Source of the DNA: Polyodon spathula | Taxonomy: Eukaryota; Chordata; Actinopteri; Acipenseriformes; Polyodontidae | Length of the DNA: 64,000 nt | Assembly (NCBI RefSeq): GCF_017654505.1 | Contig: NC_054559.1 | Location: 19,912,325-19,976,324 of the forward strand | Reading direction: 5' to 3' | Shown here: positions 33,947-45,795 of the stretch, piece by piece | How positions within the stretch are numbered: position 1 is the stretch's first letter | Layout of the letters: each line of letters begins with the position of its first letter | Program-made: the position numbers and the translations under genes | Notes under the pieces: generated by a model | Told to the model about the DNA's origin: nothing | The model's input: only the letters and a program-made list of their open reading frames with translations | Databases searched by the model: none

Positions 33947-35155
33947 CAAAACATGACCACGTGCTCAAACATCAAGGGTCTCGGTTCAGCATGCCGAATA
34001 CCACCGCCTCTCTTCACCTCTGTATCCCTCTATCCCTCTCTCCCTCTTTCCACTGCTCTATCCTGCTCTCCCTTTCTCCACCTCTATCCCTCCATCGCTC
34101 TCTCCATCTCTAGCTCCTCTCCACCTCTTTCTCTCTGTATCCCTCTAGCTCCACTTTCCACCACTCTATCTTCACCTCTAGTCATTTTACCTCTAGCTCC
34201 ACTCTCCACCTCTCTCTCTCTCTCTCTCTCTCTGTCTCCACCTCTAGTCGTTTTATTAATCTTTAGCAGAAATATAAAAAGCTGATTTTATCTGTTCCTG
34301 ATCAGGATATTATTTTTATTTTTTTGAGGGGTGCCCCTCCTAGATGCAAAGAGAAGTTGAAAACAAACAATAGAATATACGTGTACAATTAAAGGCAGCG
34401 TGATTTTAGCCTCTTATATTTTAAACAATAAATAAAAATTGCAGAGTATACCATTCTCAGATATTCAAACTGGCTTTGACAACAACAACAATAAATAAGG
34501 ATTGGAGCATCTTCGCTTTACAAGCTTCGTAATGTTCTTTGGTTTTTTTCTTTGGTTTTTTCAATTCTCTTTTGTGTTGTCTGTAAAATGTTAAGTGTGT
34601 ATTTGGCAGATGTATGTTTGTGTCATGGAAACCAATACTATAGCTTGGTTTAAAAAAAAAAAAATGTAAAGGTTTAAAAACAAGAAAACACATCTACTAA
34701 AAATGAATGAGAAGTTTCAGCAGTAAGGAAGTATTTATGGTGCCTTACAAATAAAAAAATGGAAGGAGGTGCGGCATGTGTCAGTCATGTTTTGTGATTT
34801 CATTAGCAGCACGGCAGGGAAGTGCCCTCTTGCGAGCAGGCATGACCAGCGGGCAGCCTTTATTGAAGTGTACTAAAGAACAGGTAGGCACTGGAAATAA
34901 CTGCAATGTATAGAGAAGCGTATTAATAAACCAGGAGAAATTATGGTAAAACAGCATTACCGCGGTAAGCTTTGATAAGGGATAAAGTGGCATTGTAGCT
35001 TTTTTTTCACTTTTTGTAAACCTTAAATATATCTTGCTGTCTCTTGACACGAGATAGGGATCCATATGTGTGTTATGATAAGGCAAGCATGGGCAATGCA
35101 ATTCACATGAATTACGCAATTTCTCTGGACTTGAAGACTGCGGTTCACACTTCTA

Positions 35156-35168
35156 CCACAAGGGGGCG
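35156..35168 (+). promoter_or_regulatory. CTCF-like motif
   Basis: CCACAAGGGGGCG closely fits the CTCF core consensus CCASYAGRKGGCRS. Lies between TLE5 and TLE2. Motif match only. Confidence 0.4.
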
Positions 35169-36323
35169 TTCTGGCCCTACCAACTAATTCTCTGGTCTTG
35201 TCACAGCATGATTGTGGAGGCTGCTGTATCCTGGGAATAGGCAGCCGTGGTGTTTCGGCAGGCTCAGAGCTGGATCGCAGCTGTAAGCACTAAGCAGTCT
35301 GTTTGCTCCGCATGCAGCAAGTGGGGCCCAGGGGGTCTGAAAGCAAAGGTTCTTTACATTCAGAAAGCATTCATTCCAGATTGCTTTCATTCACAAAGCC
35401 ACGTGGTTATTCTGTCCGGTCCTCAAAGGACTGCAGGAGCCCCTATATTTATAGTACTCAGCAATACCTCAGGCTCCAACCTTGGTCCTGGAAAGCTGCT
35501 GTGGCTGCTGGTGTTATTTTCAACCAATCTCCCAGTTACTTAATTGAACCAATTACTGTCTTAATTAGTCCAGATTAACGAGTGTTTCAGATCTTTAGCC
35601 ACTGATGATGTAAAGACACCTAGAAAACCTGCTGGATTGGGGCTCTCCAGGACGAGGGCTGGGGACCCCTGCTCTAAGATTGTGTATACTTGGAATGGAT
35701 TTAGAAATAAGAACTAACTACTCATACCTTCTCCCACCCACCCTAACCCTCACCCTCACCCTCTCTCAGTAATAACTGGAGCAGCAGTTTTCTCACACTG
35801 CTTGTCTTCTTGTCTAGCTGAGATCCAAGAGCCAAAGCTGTCTTCTTTGAGAAGGATGATTTTCAGCTGTTTGTAGGCAGGCCTGCCTGTCAGATCCAAT
35901 TACTACCAGCCTGCATTGCTTCCCCCCTCTCCCTTGCTCCAGTGTTTCCTCTCTGGAAAGCCTGCACTGCTCCCCCCTCTCCTTCGCTCCAGTGTTTCTG
36001 CTCTGGAAAGGGTGTGCTTTACTACACCCACGCTCTGGGTGGTGAATCCCTGGGAGCTGCATGCATGCTGCTGTGTGGGGCTCAAGTGGGCTCAGATGGT
36101 AATGTTTAGGGGAATTTGACAGGGGGCTCTACTGTAGCAGCAACCCCACACACAGACACAGGCACAGGCATGCACACCACTGCTGACAAACAGACTTCTG
36201 AAAAACACACAAGTGTGAACTATAATTAAGCAGGGGGGGGGGGGGTTAACCGTCATGCACCACGTTACTTTGATCGAAAGCTAAGGGGAGGGGTGTGAGT
36301 GGTGCATGCTGGGAGTTGTAGTG

Positions 36324-36355
36324 GATCAAACTGCAATGCAATGGGAGTCTAATTA
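36324..36355. mobile_element. CAGGG-MITE right-arm fragment
   Basis: ggatcaaactgcaatgcaat followed by gggagtctaatta, 120 bp before the purine-rich array. Confidence 0.55.
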
Positions 36356-36475
36356 TATACAGATAGAGAGAGAGCTATCCACAGCCATTCACAGTGATTC
36401 TATAGAAGCATTGTCAGCTGGCTTCACTGCGAGGTCTTCGCTGCGGTTAATATTAATAACACGGTATTGCACTGG

Positions 36476-38880
36476 GAGACAGCGAGAGAAGTGAGAGAGG
36501 GGGGGACAGGGACAGTGTGAGGGGGAGACAGCGAGAGAAGTGAGAGAGGGGGGACAGGGACAGTGTGAGGGGGAGACAGCGAGAGAAGTGAGAGAGGGGG
36601 GACAGGGACAGTGTGAGGGGGAGACAGCGAGAGAAGTGAGAGAGGGGGGGACAGGGACAGTGTGAGGGGGAGACAGCGAGAGAAGTGAGAGAGAGGGGGA
36701 CAGGGACAGTGTGAAGGGGAGAGACAGCGAGAGAAGTGAGAGAGAGGGGGACAGGGACAGTGTGAGGGGGAGACAGCGAGAGAAGTGAGAGGGGGGGCAC
36801 AGGGACAGTGTGAGGGGGAGACAGCGAGAGAAGTGAGAGAGAGGGGGACAGGGACAGTGTGAAGGGGAGAGACAGCGAGAGAAGTGAGAGAGAGGGGGAC
36901 AGGGACAGTGTGAGGGGGAGACAGCGAGAGAAGTGAGAGAGAGGGGGGGGACAGTGTGAAGGGGAGACAGCGAGAGAAGTGAGAGAGAGGGGGACAGGGA
37001 CAGTGTGAGGGGGAGACAGCGAGAGAAGTGAGAGAGAGGGGGACAGGGACAGTGTGAAGGGGAGACAGCGAGAGAAGTGAGAGAGAGGGGGACAGGGACA
37101 GTGTGAGGGGGAGACAGCGAGAGAAGTGAGAGAGAGGGGCACAGGGACAGTGTGAAGGGGAGAGACTGAGAGAAGTGAGAGAGAGGGGGACAGGGACAGT
37201 GTGAGGGGGAGACAGCGAGAGAAGTGAGAGAGAGGGGCACAGGGACAGTGTGAAGGGGAGACAGCGAGAGAAGTGAGAGAGAGGGGGACAGGGACAGTGT
37301 GAGGGGGAGACAGCGAGAGAAGTGAGAGAGGGGGACAGGGACAGTGTGAGGGGGAGACAGCGAGAGAAGTGAGAGGGGGGGGACAGGGACAGTGTGAAGG
37401 GGAGACAGCGAGAGAAGTGAGAGAGAGGGGGACAGGGACAGTGTGAGGGGGAGACAGCGAGAGAAGTGAGAGAGAGGGGGACAGGGACAGTGTGAAGGGG
37501 AGAGACTGAGAGAAGTGAGAGAGAGGGGGACAGGGACAGTGTGAGGGGGAGACAGCGAGAGAAGTGAGAGAGAGGGGCACAGGGACAGTGTGAAGGGGAG
37601 ACAGCGAGAGAAGTGAGAGAGAGGGGGACAGGGACAGTGTGAGGGGGAGAGACAGCGAGAGAAGTGAGAGAGGGGGACAGGGACAGTGTGAGGGGGAGAC
37701 AGCGAGAGAAGTGAGAGAGAGGGGGGACAGGGACAGTGTGAAGGAGAGACAGCGAGAGAAGTGAGAGAGAGGGGGACAGGGACAGTGTGAGGGGGAGACA
37801 GCGAGAGAAGTGAGAGAGAGGGGGACAGGGACAGTGTGAAGGGGAGACAGCGAGAGAAGTGAGAGAGAGGGGGACAGGGACAGTGTGAGGGGGAGACAGC
37901 GAGAGAAGTGAGAGAGAGGGGCACAGGGACAGTGTGAAGGGGAGAGACAGCGAGAGAAGTGAGAGAGAGGGGGACAGGGACAGTGTGAGGGGGAGAGACA
38001 GCGAGAGAAGTGAGAGAGAGGGGCACAGGGACAGTGTGAAGGGGAGACAGCGAGAGAAGTGAGAGAGAGGGGCACAGGGACAGTGTGAAGGGGAGACAGC
38101 GAGAGAAGTGAGAGAGAGGGGGACAGGGACAGTGTGAGGGGGAGACAGCGAGAGAAGTGAGAGAGAGGGGGACAGGGACAGTGTGAAGGGGAGAGACAGC
38201 GAGAGAAGTGAGAGAGAGGGGGACAGGGACAGTGTGAAGGGGGAGACAGCGAGAGAAGTGAGAGAGAGGGGCACAGGGACAGTGTGAAGGGGAGACAGCG
38301 AGAGAAGTGAGAGAGGGGGGCACAGGGACAGTGTGAGGGGGAGACAGCGAGAGAAGTGAGAGAGAGGGGGACAGGGACAGTGTGAAGGGGAGACAGCGAG
38401 AGAAGTGAGAGAGAGGGGGACAGGGACAGTGTGAGGGGGAGACAGCGAGAGAAGTGAGAGAGAGGGGCACAGGGACAGTGTGAAGGGGAGAGACAGCGAG
38501 AGAAGTGAGAGAGAGGGGGACAGGGACAGTGTGAGGGGGAGACAGCGAGAGAAGTGAGAGAGGGGGACAGGGACAGTGTGAGGGGGAGACAGCGAGAGAA
38601 GTGAGAGAGAGGGGCACAGGGACAGTGTGAAGGGGAGAGACAGCGAGAGAAGTGAGAGAGAGGGGGACAGGGACAGTGTGAGGGGGAGACAGCGAGAGAA
38701 GTGAGAGAGGGGGACAGGGACAGTGTGAGGGGGAGACAGCGAGAGAAGTGAGAGAGAGGGGGACAGGGACAGTGTGAGAAGTGAGAGAGAGGGGGACAGG
38801 GACAGTGTGAGGGGGAGAGACAGCGAGAGAAGTGAGAGAGGGGGACAGGGACAGTGTGAGGGGGAGACAGCGAGAGAAGT
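36476..38880. repeat. About 48-bp purine-rich minisatellite, about 50 copies
   Basis: Unit built from gacagcgagagaagtgagag and gggggacagggacagtgtga with length variants of 46-50 bp. Nearly pure A/G on the + strand. The minus strand is open as Ser/Pro/Leu repeats in three frames, a composition artefact. Confidence 0.95.
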
Positions 38881-38962
38881 GCTGTACCCTTAATAAATTT
38901 TTCAGACAGTTTTGGTTTTCAAAACAGAAAGTTGCCCCGTTTTTGGAATCGAATTTAAAGAA

Positions 38963-38963
38963 C

Positions 38964-39009
<46 letters not shown>
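38963..39009. repeat. (AAT)n microsatellite
   Basis: About 15 AAT units just after the 48-bp array. Confidence 0.95.
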
Positions 39010-39498
39010 TTTTTTTTAATAAAATTCTTCAGCATATTGACTGCAGTCCCCTAGACTGCCAACAGAGGTCTCCGAGATCGCGTCTGTTCATTTAAACCGG
39101 ACCATGCTGCGGGACTGATTCGCCGACAGGATGTTGCCCTAAAAAAAGAGGGGGCTCTGTTTTGTCCCATGCTGGTGTGACCGGCGCTCCCATCACCCCG
39201 GCAAAGGCTGGTCGCGCTTTCTAAATGCCTTTACTCAAATACATTTCCACACAGCATTAACTCTTATTAAAAAGACTACAGACCCAGGCGTGTCCTATAC
39301 TGCCGGACACGCTGCAGCTCTGTAGCCGGGAAACGGTCGCCCTGCAGTGTTTATATTGGACAAAACATCCCATCCGGCATGCTTCATATAAACCACTTCT
39401 GGACTGTAAGTGCTGAGGTGAGGAGAGACCATCTTTCACATAATTCATTATGAATCTGCAAAGCGCCTGGAAGAGAAACTCACAATTCGAAAATTGTG

Positions 39499-39547
<49 letters not shown>

Positions 39548-40189
39548 CAATAACATTTCAAACTCATATTTGACAGAGTAATGCAATATATCGATGCAGT
39601 CTGCCCCGTTATTAAAGCGCTGGTTGGTTGGTCTGTTCGTTGGTTAAATTCCTCAGTCGGGTTTCGCCCGCTAGCTAATAATAAGTGTATTATTAGCTTC
39701 TACCTCTGCGCTTGTGCAGCTAAGAGTCTGCGGATCCGAGGGACACTGATTAATGCGTCGCTTTTGTCATGCAAATTGGTCAATTAAAATCCACTTTTAA
39801 ACGCGTTGCTGCGTGCATGCGAGTGTGAGTCTGGACTGAGGTGCGCTGTCTTTACCACAGAGACCTGAGAGGACTCCAAAAATCCTGGACGGTTCAGGTA
39901 AAGCCCGGGCAGGACGGGGGGAGCTAGCCGACTCTCTTGGGCCCCTGTGCAAGTCTAGGGGTTGGCAAGCATGGAGCACCGTGCTAAACGTGCACCGGTG
40001 TTTTGTACAGCGAAATTCCAATAGTGCATGCAGAATCTCTTAAATAAACCTGGCTTTTTCTTTTTTGGTAACAACAGACAACTAAGCAGGGTGATCGATG
40101 TGGAAATGCGCAGCCAGGCTGCGGGATCTCTGTGCGTTGATACAGCACAGAGGAGTACACTGCAGGTTTTACAAGTCCCTCTTCGAACG

Positions 40190-40310
40190 CCCGCAGCCAA
40201 TCACAGGCTGCCAGCTGCGTGATTGGGTTGAAACTGATACGATGTCACAGCCCAACGTGGGGCAGTGGCTGTTAATTGGTAACGCTAACCGAGTGTGGCC
40301 AATCAGCAAG
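40190..40310. promoter_or_regulatory. Cluster of four CCAAT boxes
   Basis: CCAATCAC (40197-40204), GTGATTGG (40219-40226), ATTGG (40275-40279) and CCAATCAG (40299-40306). The first two form an 8-bp inverted pair. Such spacing is typical of NF-Y promoters. The flank from 39041 is moderately CpG-rich. No recognised gene starts here; the 27-bp tandem array begins 100 bp downstream. Confidence 0.4.
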
Positions 40311-40407
40311 CGCCTAGCGATAAAGAAGGAGAGGAATGTTTTTTAAGGTGGTTTGATGTTGTTCCTGTGGAAAAGAAAGCATGGGCTAGTTTTTGCTAAA
40401 TAAGTGT

Positions 40408-43400
40408 TCAGTGTCGTATGATTGAGCAGCACGCTCAGTGTCGTATGATTGAGCAGCACGCTCAGTGTCGTTTGATTGAGCAGCACGCTCAGTGTCGTTT
40501 GATTGAGCAGCACGCTCAGTGTCGTTTGATTGAGCAGCACGCTCAGTGTCGTTTGATTGAGCAGCACGCTCAGTGTCGTTTGATTGAGCAGCACGCTCAG
40601 TGTCGTTTGATTGAGCAGCACGCTCAGTGTCGTTTGATTGAGCAGCACGCTCAGTGTCGTTTGATTGAGCAGCACGCTCAGTGTCGTTTGATTGAGCAGC
40701 ACGCTCAGTGTCGTTTGATTGAGCAGCACGCTCAGTGTCGTTTGATTGAGCAGCACGCTCAGTGTCGTTTGATTGAGCAGCACGCTCAGTGTCGTTTGAT
40801 TGAGCAGCACGCTCAGTGTCGTTTGATTGAGCAGCACGCTCAGTGTCGTTTGATTGAGCAGCACGCTCAGTGTCGTTTGATTGAGCAGCACGCTCAGTGT
40901 CGTTTGATTGAGCAGCACGCTCAGTGTCGTTTGATTGAGCAGCACGCTCAGTGTCGTTTGATTGAGCAGCACGCTCAGTGTCGTTTGATTGAGCAGCACG
41001 CTCAGTCTCGTTTGATTGAGCAGCACGCTCAGTGTCGTTTGATTGAGCAGCACGCTCAGCGTCGTTTGATTGAGCAGCACGCTCAGTGTCGTTTGATTGA
41101 GCAGCACGCTCAGTGTCGTTTGATTGAGCAGCACGCTCAGTGTCGTTTGATTGAGCAGCACGCTCAGTGTCGTTTGATTGAGCAGCACGCTCAGTGTCGT
41201 TTGATTGAGCAGCACGCTCAGTGTCGTTTGATTGAGCAGCACGCTCAGTGTCGTTTGATTGAGCAGCACGCTCAGTGTCGTTTGATTGAGCAGCACGCTC
41301 AGTGTCGTTTGATTGAGCAGCACGCTCAGCGTCGTTTGATTGAGCAGCACGCTCAGCGTCGTTTGATTGAGCAGCACGCTCAGTGTTTGATTGAGCAGCA
41401 CGCTCAGTGTCGTTTGATTGAGCAGCACGCTCAGTGTCGTTTGATTGAGCAGCACGCTCAGTGTCGTTTGATTGAGCAGCACGCTCAGTGTCGTTTGATT
41501 GAGCAGCACGCTCAGTGTCGTTTGATTGAGCAGCACGCTCAGTGTCGTTTGATTGAGCAGCACGCTCAGTGTCGTTTGATTGAGCAGCACGCTCAGTGTC
41601 GTTTGATTGAGCAGCACGCTCAGTGTCGTTTGATTGAGCAGCACGCTCAGTGTCGTTTGATTGAGCAGCACGCTCAGTGTCGTTTGATTGAGCAGCACGC
41701 TCAGTGTCGTTTGATTGAGCAGCACGCTCAGTGTCGTTTGATTGAGCAGCACGCTCAGTGTCGTTTGATTGAGCAGCACGCTCAGTGTCGTTTGATTGAG
41801 CAGCACGCTCAGTGTCGTTTGATTGAGCAGCACGCTCAGTGTCGTTTGATTGAGCAGCACGCTCAGTGTCGTTTGATTGAGCAGCACGCTCAGTGTCGTT
41901 TGATTGAGCAGCACGCTCAGTGTCGTTTGATTGAGCAGCACGCTCAGTGTCGTTTGATTGAGCAGCACGCTCAGTGTCGTCGTCAGTGTGATTGAGCAGC
42001 ACGCTCAGTGTCGTTTGATTGAGCAGCACGCTCAGTGTCGTTTGATTGAGCAGCACGCTCAGTGTCGTTTGATTGAGCAGCACGCTCAGTGTCGTTTGAT
42101 TGAGCAGCACGCTCAGTGTCGTTTGATTGAGCAGCACGCTCAGTGTCGTTTGATTGAGCAGCACGCTCAGTGTCGTTTGATTGAGCAGCACGCTCAGCTC
42201 GTTTGATTGAGCAGCACGCTCAGCGTCGTTTGATTGAGCAGCACGCTCAGTCTCGTCAGCGTGATTGAGCAGCACGCTCAGCGTCGTTTGATTGAGCAGC
42301 ACGCTCAGCGTCGTTTGATTGAGCAGCACGCTCAGCGTCGTTTGATTGAGCAGCACGCTCAGTGTCGTTTGATTGAGCAGCACGCTCAGTGTCGTTTGAT
42401 TGAGCAGCACGCTCAGTGTCGTTTGATTGAGCAGCACGCTCAGTGTCGTTTGATTGAGCAGCACGCTCAGTGTCGTTTGATTGAGCAGCACGCTCAGTGT
42501 CGTTTGATTGAGCAGCACGCTCAGTGTCGTTTGATTGAGCAGCACGCTCAGTGTCGTTTGATTGAGCAGCACGCTCAGTGTCGTTTGATTGAGCAGCACG
42601 CTCAGTGTCGTTTGATTGAGCAGCACGCTCAGTGTCGTTTGATTGAGCAGCACGCTCAGTGTCGTTTGATTGAGCAGCACGCTCAGTGTCGTTTGATTGA
42701 GCAGCACGCTCAGTGTCGTTTGATTGAGCAGCACGCTCAGTGTCGTTTGATTGAGCAGCACGCTCAGTGTCGTTTGATTGAGCAGCACGCTCAGTGTCGT
42801 TTGATTGAGCAGCACGCTCAGTGTCGTTTGATTGAGCAGCACGCTCAGTGTCGTTTGATTGAGCAGCACGCTCAGTGTCGTTTGATTGAGCAGCACGCTC
42901 AGTGTCGTTTGATTGAGCAGCACGCTCAGTGTCGTTTGATTGAGCAGCACGCTCAGTGTCGTTTGATTGAGCAGCACGCTCAGTGTCGTTTGATTGAGCA
43001 GCACGCTCAGTGTCGTTTGATTGAGCAGCACGCTCAGTGTCGTTTGATTGAGCAGCACGCTCAGTGTCGTTTGATTGAGCAGCACGCTCAGTGTCGTTTG
43101 ATTGAGCAGCACGCTCAGTGTCGTTTGATTGAGCAGCACGCTCAGTGTCGTTTGATTGAGCAGCACGCTCAGTGTCGTTTGATTGAGCAGCACGCTCAGT
43201 GTCGTTTGATTGAGCAGCACGCTCAGTGTCGTTTGATTGAGCAGCACGCTCAGTGTCGTTTGATTGAGCAGCACGCTCAGTGTCGTTTGATTGAGCAGCA
43301 CGCTCAGTGTCGTTTGATTGAGCAGCACGCTCAGTGTCGTTTGATTGAGCAGCACGCTCAGTGTCGTTTGATTGAGCAGCACGCTCAGTGTCGTTTGATT

Positions 43401-44949
43401 GAGCAGCACGCTCAGTGTCGTTTGATTGAGCAGCACGCTCAGTGTCGTTTGATTGAGCAGCACGCTCAGTGTCGTTTGATTGAGCAGCACGCTCAGTGTC
43501 GTTTGATTGAGCAGCACGCTCAGTGTCGTTTGATTGAGCAGCACGCTCAGTGTCGTTTGATTGAGCAGCACGCTCAGTGTCGTTTGATTGAGCAGCACGC
43601 TCAGTGTCGTTTGATTGAGCAGCACGCTCAGTGTCGTTTGATTGAGCAGCACGCTCAGTGTCGTTTGATTGAGCAGCACGCTCAGTGTCGTTTGATTGAG
43701 CAGCACGCTCAGTGTCGTTTGATTGAGCAGCACGCTCAGTGTCGTTTGATTGAGCAGCACGCTCAGTGTCGTTTGATTGAGCAGCACGCTCAGTGTCGTT
43801 TGATTGAGCAGCACGCTCAGTGTCGTTTGATTGAGCAGCACGCTCAGTGTCGTTTGATTGAGCAGCACGCTCAGTGTCGTTTGATTGAGCAGCACGCTCA
43901 GTGTCGTTTGATTGAGCAGCACGCTCAGTGTCGTTTGATTGAGCAGCACGCTCAGTGTCGTTTGATTGAGCAGCACGCTCAGTGTCGTTTGATTGAGCAG
44001 CACGCTCAGTGTCGTTTGATTGAGCAGCACGCTCAGTGTCGTTTGATCAGTGAGCAGCACGCTCAGTCTCGTTTGATTGAGCAGCACGCTCAGTGTCGTT
44101 TGATTGAGCAGCACGCTCAGTGTCGTTTGATTGAGCAGCACGCTCAGTGTCGTTTGATTGAGCAGCACGCTCAGTGTCGTTTGATTGAGCAGCACGCTCA
44201 GTGTCGTTTGATTGAGCAGCACGCTCAGTGTCGTTTGATTGAGCAGCACGCTCAGTGTCGTTTGATTGAGCAGCACGCTCAGTGTCGTTTGATTGAGCAG
44301 CACGCTCAGTGTCGTTTGATTGAGCAGCACGCTCAGTGTCGTTTGATTGAGCAGCACGCTCAGTGTCGTTTGATTGAGCAGCACGCTCAGTGTCGTTTGA
44401 TTGAGCAGCACGCTCAGTGTCGTTTGATTGAGCAGCACGCTCAGTGTCGTTTGATTGAGCAGCACGCTCAGTGTCGTTTGATTGAGCAGCACGCTCAGTG
44501 TCGTTTGATTGAGCAGCACGCTCAGTGTCGTTTGATTGAGCAGCACGCTCAGTGTCGTTTGATTGAGCAGCACGCTCAGTGTCGTTTGATTGAGCAGCAC
44601 GCTCAGTGTCGTTTGATTGAGCAGCACGCTCAGTGTCGTTTGATTGAGCAGCACGCTCAGTGTCGTTTGATTGAGCAGCACGCTCAGTGTCGTTTGATTG
44701 AGCAGCACGCTCAGTGTCGTTTGATTGAGCAGCACGCTCAGTGTCGTTTGATTGAGCAGCACGCTCAGTGTCGTTTGATTGAGCAGCACGCTCAGTGTCG
44801 TTTGATTGAGCAGCACGCTCAGTGTCGTTTGATTGAGCAGCACGCTCAGTGTCGTTTGATTGAGCAGCACGCTCAGTGTCGTTTGATTGAGCAGCACGCT
44901 CAGTGTCGTTTGATTGAGCAGCACGCTCAGTGTCGTATGATTGAGCAGT
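40408..44949. repeat. 27-bp minisatellite, about 168 copies
   Basis: Extremely uniform unit containing gattgagcagcacgctcag. The 27-bp length keeps frames open on both strands (RLIEQHAQC forward, TLSVLLNQT reverse). Each unit carries TGAGCagcacGCTCA, a 5-bp inverted repeat. Variant units cluster near 41985, 42200-42350 and 44047; the cgtatgatt variant occurs only in the first two and the last unit. Confidence 0.97.
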
Positions 44950-45128
44950 ACAAACTGTTATCTTTACATTCATTCTTGTGTTAAAGAGCAAAACCAAACC
45001 TCACAACTAGCAGTGCTTAACACAGCCTTCTATGACCAGCCACCCATTCTACTGTCATTATAATGATGAGATTTCTATTTGCTAGGAGAGGAACGATTTT
45101 ATCACCAGCAAGGAGGATACCCTTAGAA

Positions 45129-45285
45129 AAGATTACCCTGGTTTGCCATGTTTATTAATATGCTTCACCAGACCTCTCTATGCTTTGCAATGCTTCCCTA
45201 TGCTTCACCAGACCTCTCTGTGCTTTACAATGTTTCACTGTATTTTATTACGTTTTGCAATGCTTTTATTAGGGATATTTATATG
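45129..45285 (+). repeat. Dispersed repeat family B
   Basis: Best copy: accctggtttgccatgttta, two caccagacctctct blocks and tttgcaatgcttttattagg. Confidence 0.6.
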
Positions 45286-45356
45286 GTTAGTTTACTCTGG
45301 TTTTATATTTTAATATGCAGATGTTTGTTCCAATAATGTTTTGTTTGACTGTGCAT

Positions 45357-45371
45357 GGCGCCACCTGGTGG
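45357..45371 (-). promoter_or_regulatory. CTCF-like motif
   Basis: The minus strand reads CCACCAGGTGGCGCC, a perfect match to the core consensus. It points toward the + strand motif at 35156. Confidence 0.5.
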
Positions 45372-45735
45372 TACTGTAAACACACAATTGGAAAAAAAAA
45401 AGATCCTGGCTGTTGTGTCAGCGTTTGCGCTAACATTGCGTTCCCAAACTTTGTCTCGCCTAGGGCGTGCGACAGCAGTTTATTGAGAACAGTGACTGAC
45501 AGCAGGGGGAGACACAGCAACTGGAAAGGAGTTTCAAAGGCTGCTGGAAACTCATCTGTGAATTGCACGACTTCCGCCATTCCTGGGAATCTGGAAATCC
45601 ATGGAAATGCAATGATTTGAGACAGGCATGCCAGTAGCCCTGCATACAGGGTAGGATATGCTGCATTGCTGCGCACTCTTTTAATTGCATTGCTGTACGT
45701 GGTGCAGTTCATTGATCAGCGTGCCGCAGGATATA

Positions 45736-45795
45736 TTTCACTGATGAAGGCGTTAGCTGGAATACGTGTCTGCTCGAATTAGTAAATAAATACTT
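45736..45795 (+). other. Hammerhead-like / Penelope-type relic
   Basis: CTGATGAAGGCGTTAGCTGG followed by aatacgtgtc, then a taaataaatactt tail. The CTGATGA core is intact, but GAAA is degraded to GAATA. Confidence 0.35.

Larger units (their letters stand above)
33240..34440 (+). other. TLE5: TLE5 3' UTR (extent uncertain)
   Basis: Follows the TLE5 stop. Contains a (CT)n tract (33558-33634), an exon-like 60-codon ORF (33766-33946), and AATAAA signals at 33938-33943 and about 34428-34437. Confidence 0.4.
34441..36475. other. TLE5-TLE2 intergenic, proximal part
   Basis: CTCF-like motif, a C-rich telomere-like tract (35734-35761), a G-run at 36232-36245 and a MITE fragment. No gene. Confidence 0.6.
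38881..40407. other. Spacer between two arrays
   Basis: AAT microsatellites (38963-39009 and about 39504-39548), moderately CpG-rich 39041-39250, and the CCAAT cluster. No gene recognised. Confidence 0.55.

Noticed and set aside
36389..38965. 858-, 616- and 540-codon Ser/Pro-rich minus-strand ORFs
   Set aside because: Three overlapping frames all open in the same purine-rich minisatellite, which shows base composition is the cause.
40386..44924. 1512-codon ORF on the minus strand and 916/525-codon ORFs on the plus strand
   Set aside because: They are read-through of a 27-bp tandem repeat whose length is a multiple of three. No promoter, splice sites or non-repeat sequence supports a protein.
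40408..44949. CRISPR-like array
   Set aside because: Units are directly contiguous with no unique spacers, and the window is a vertebrate genome.
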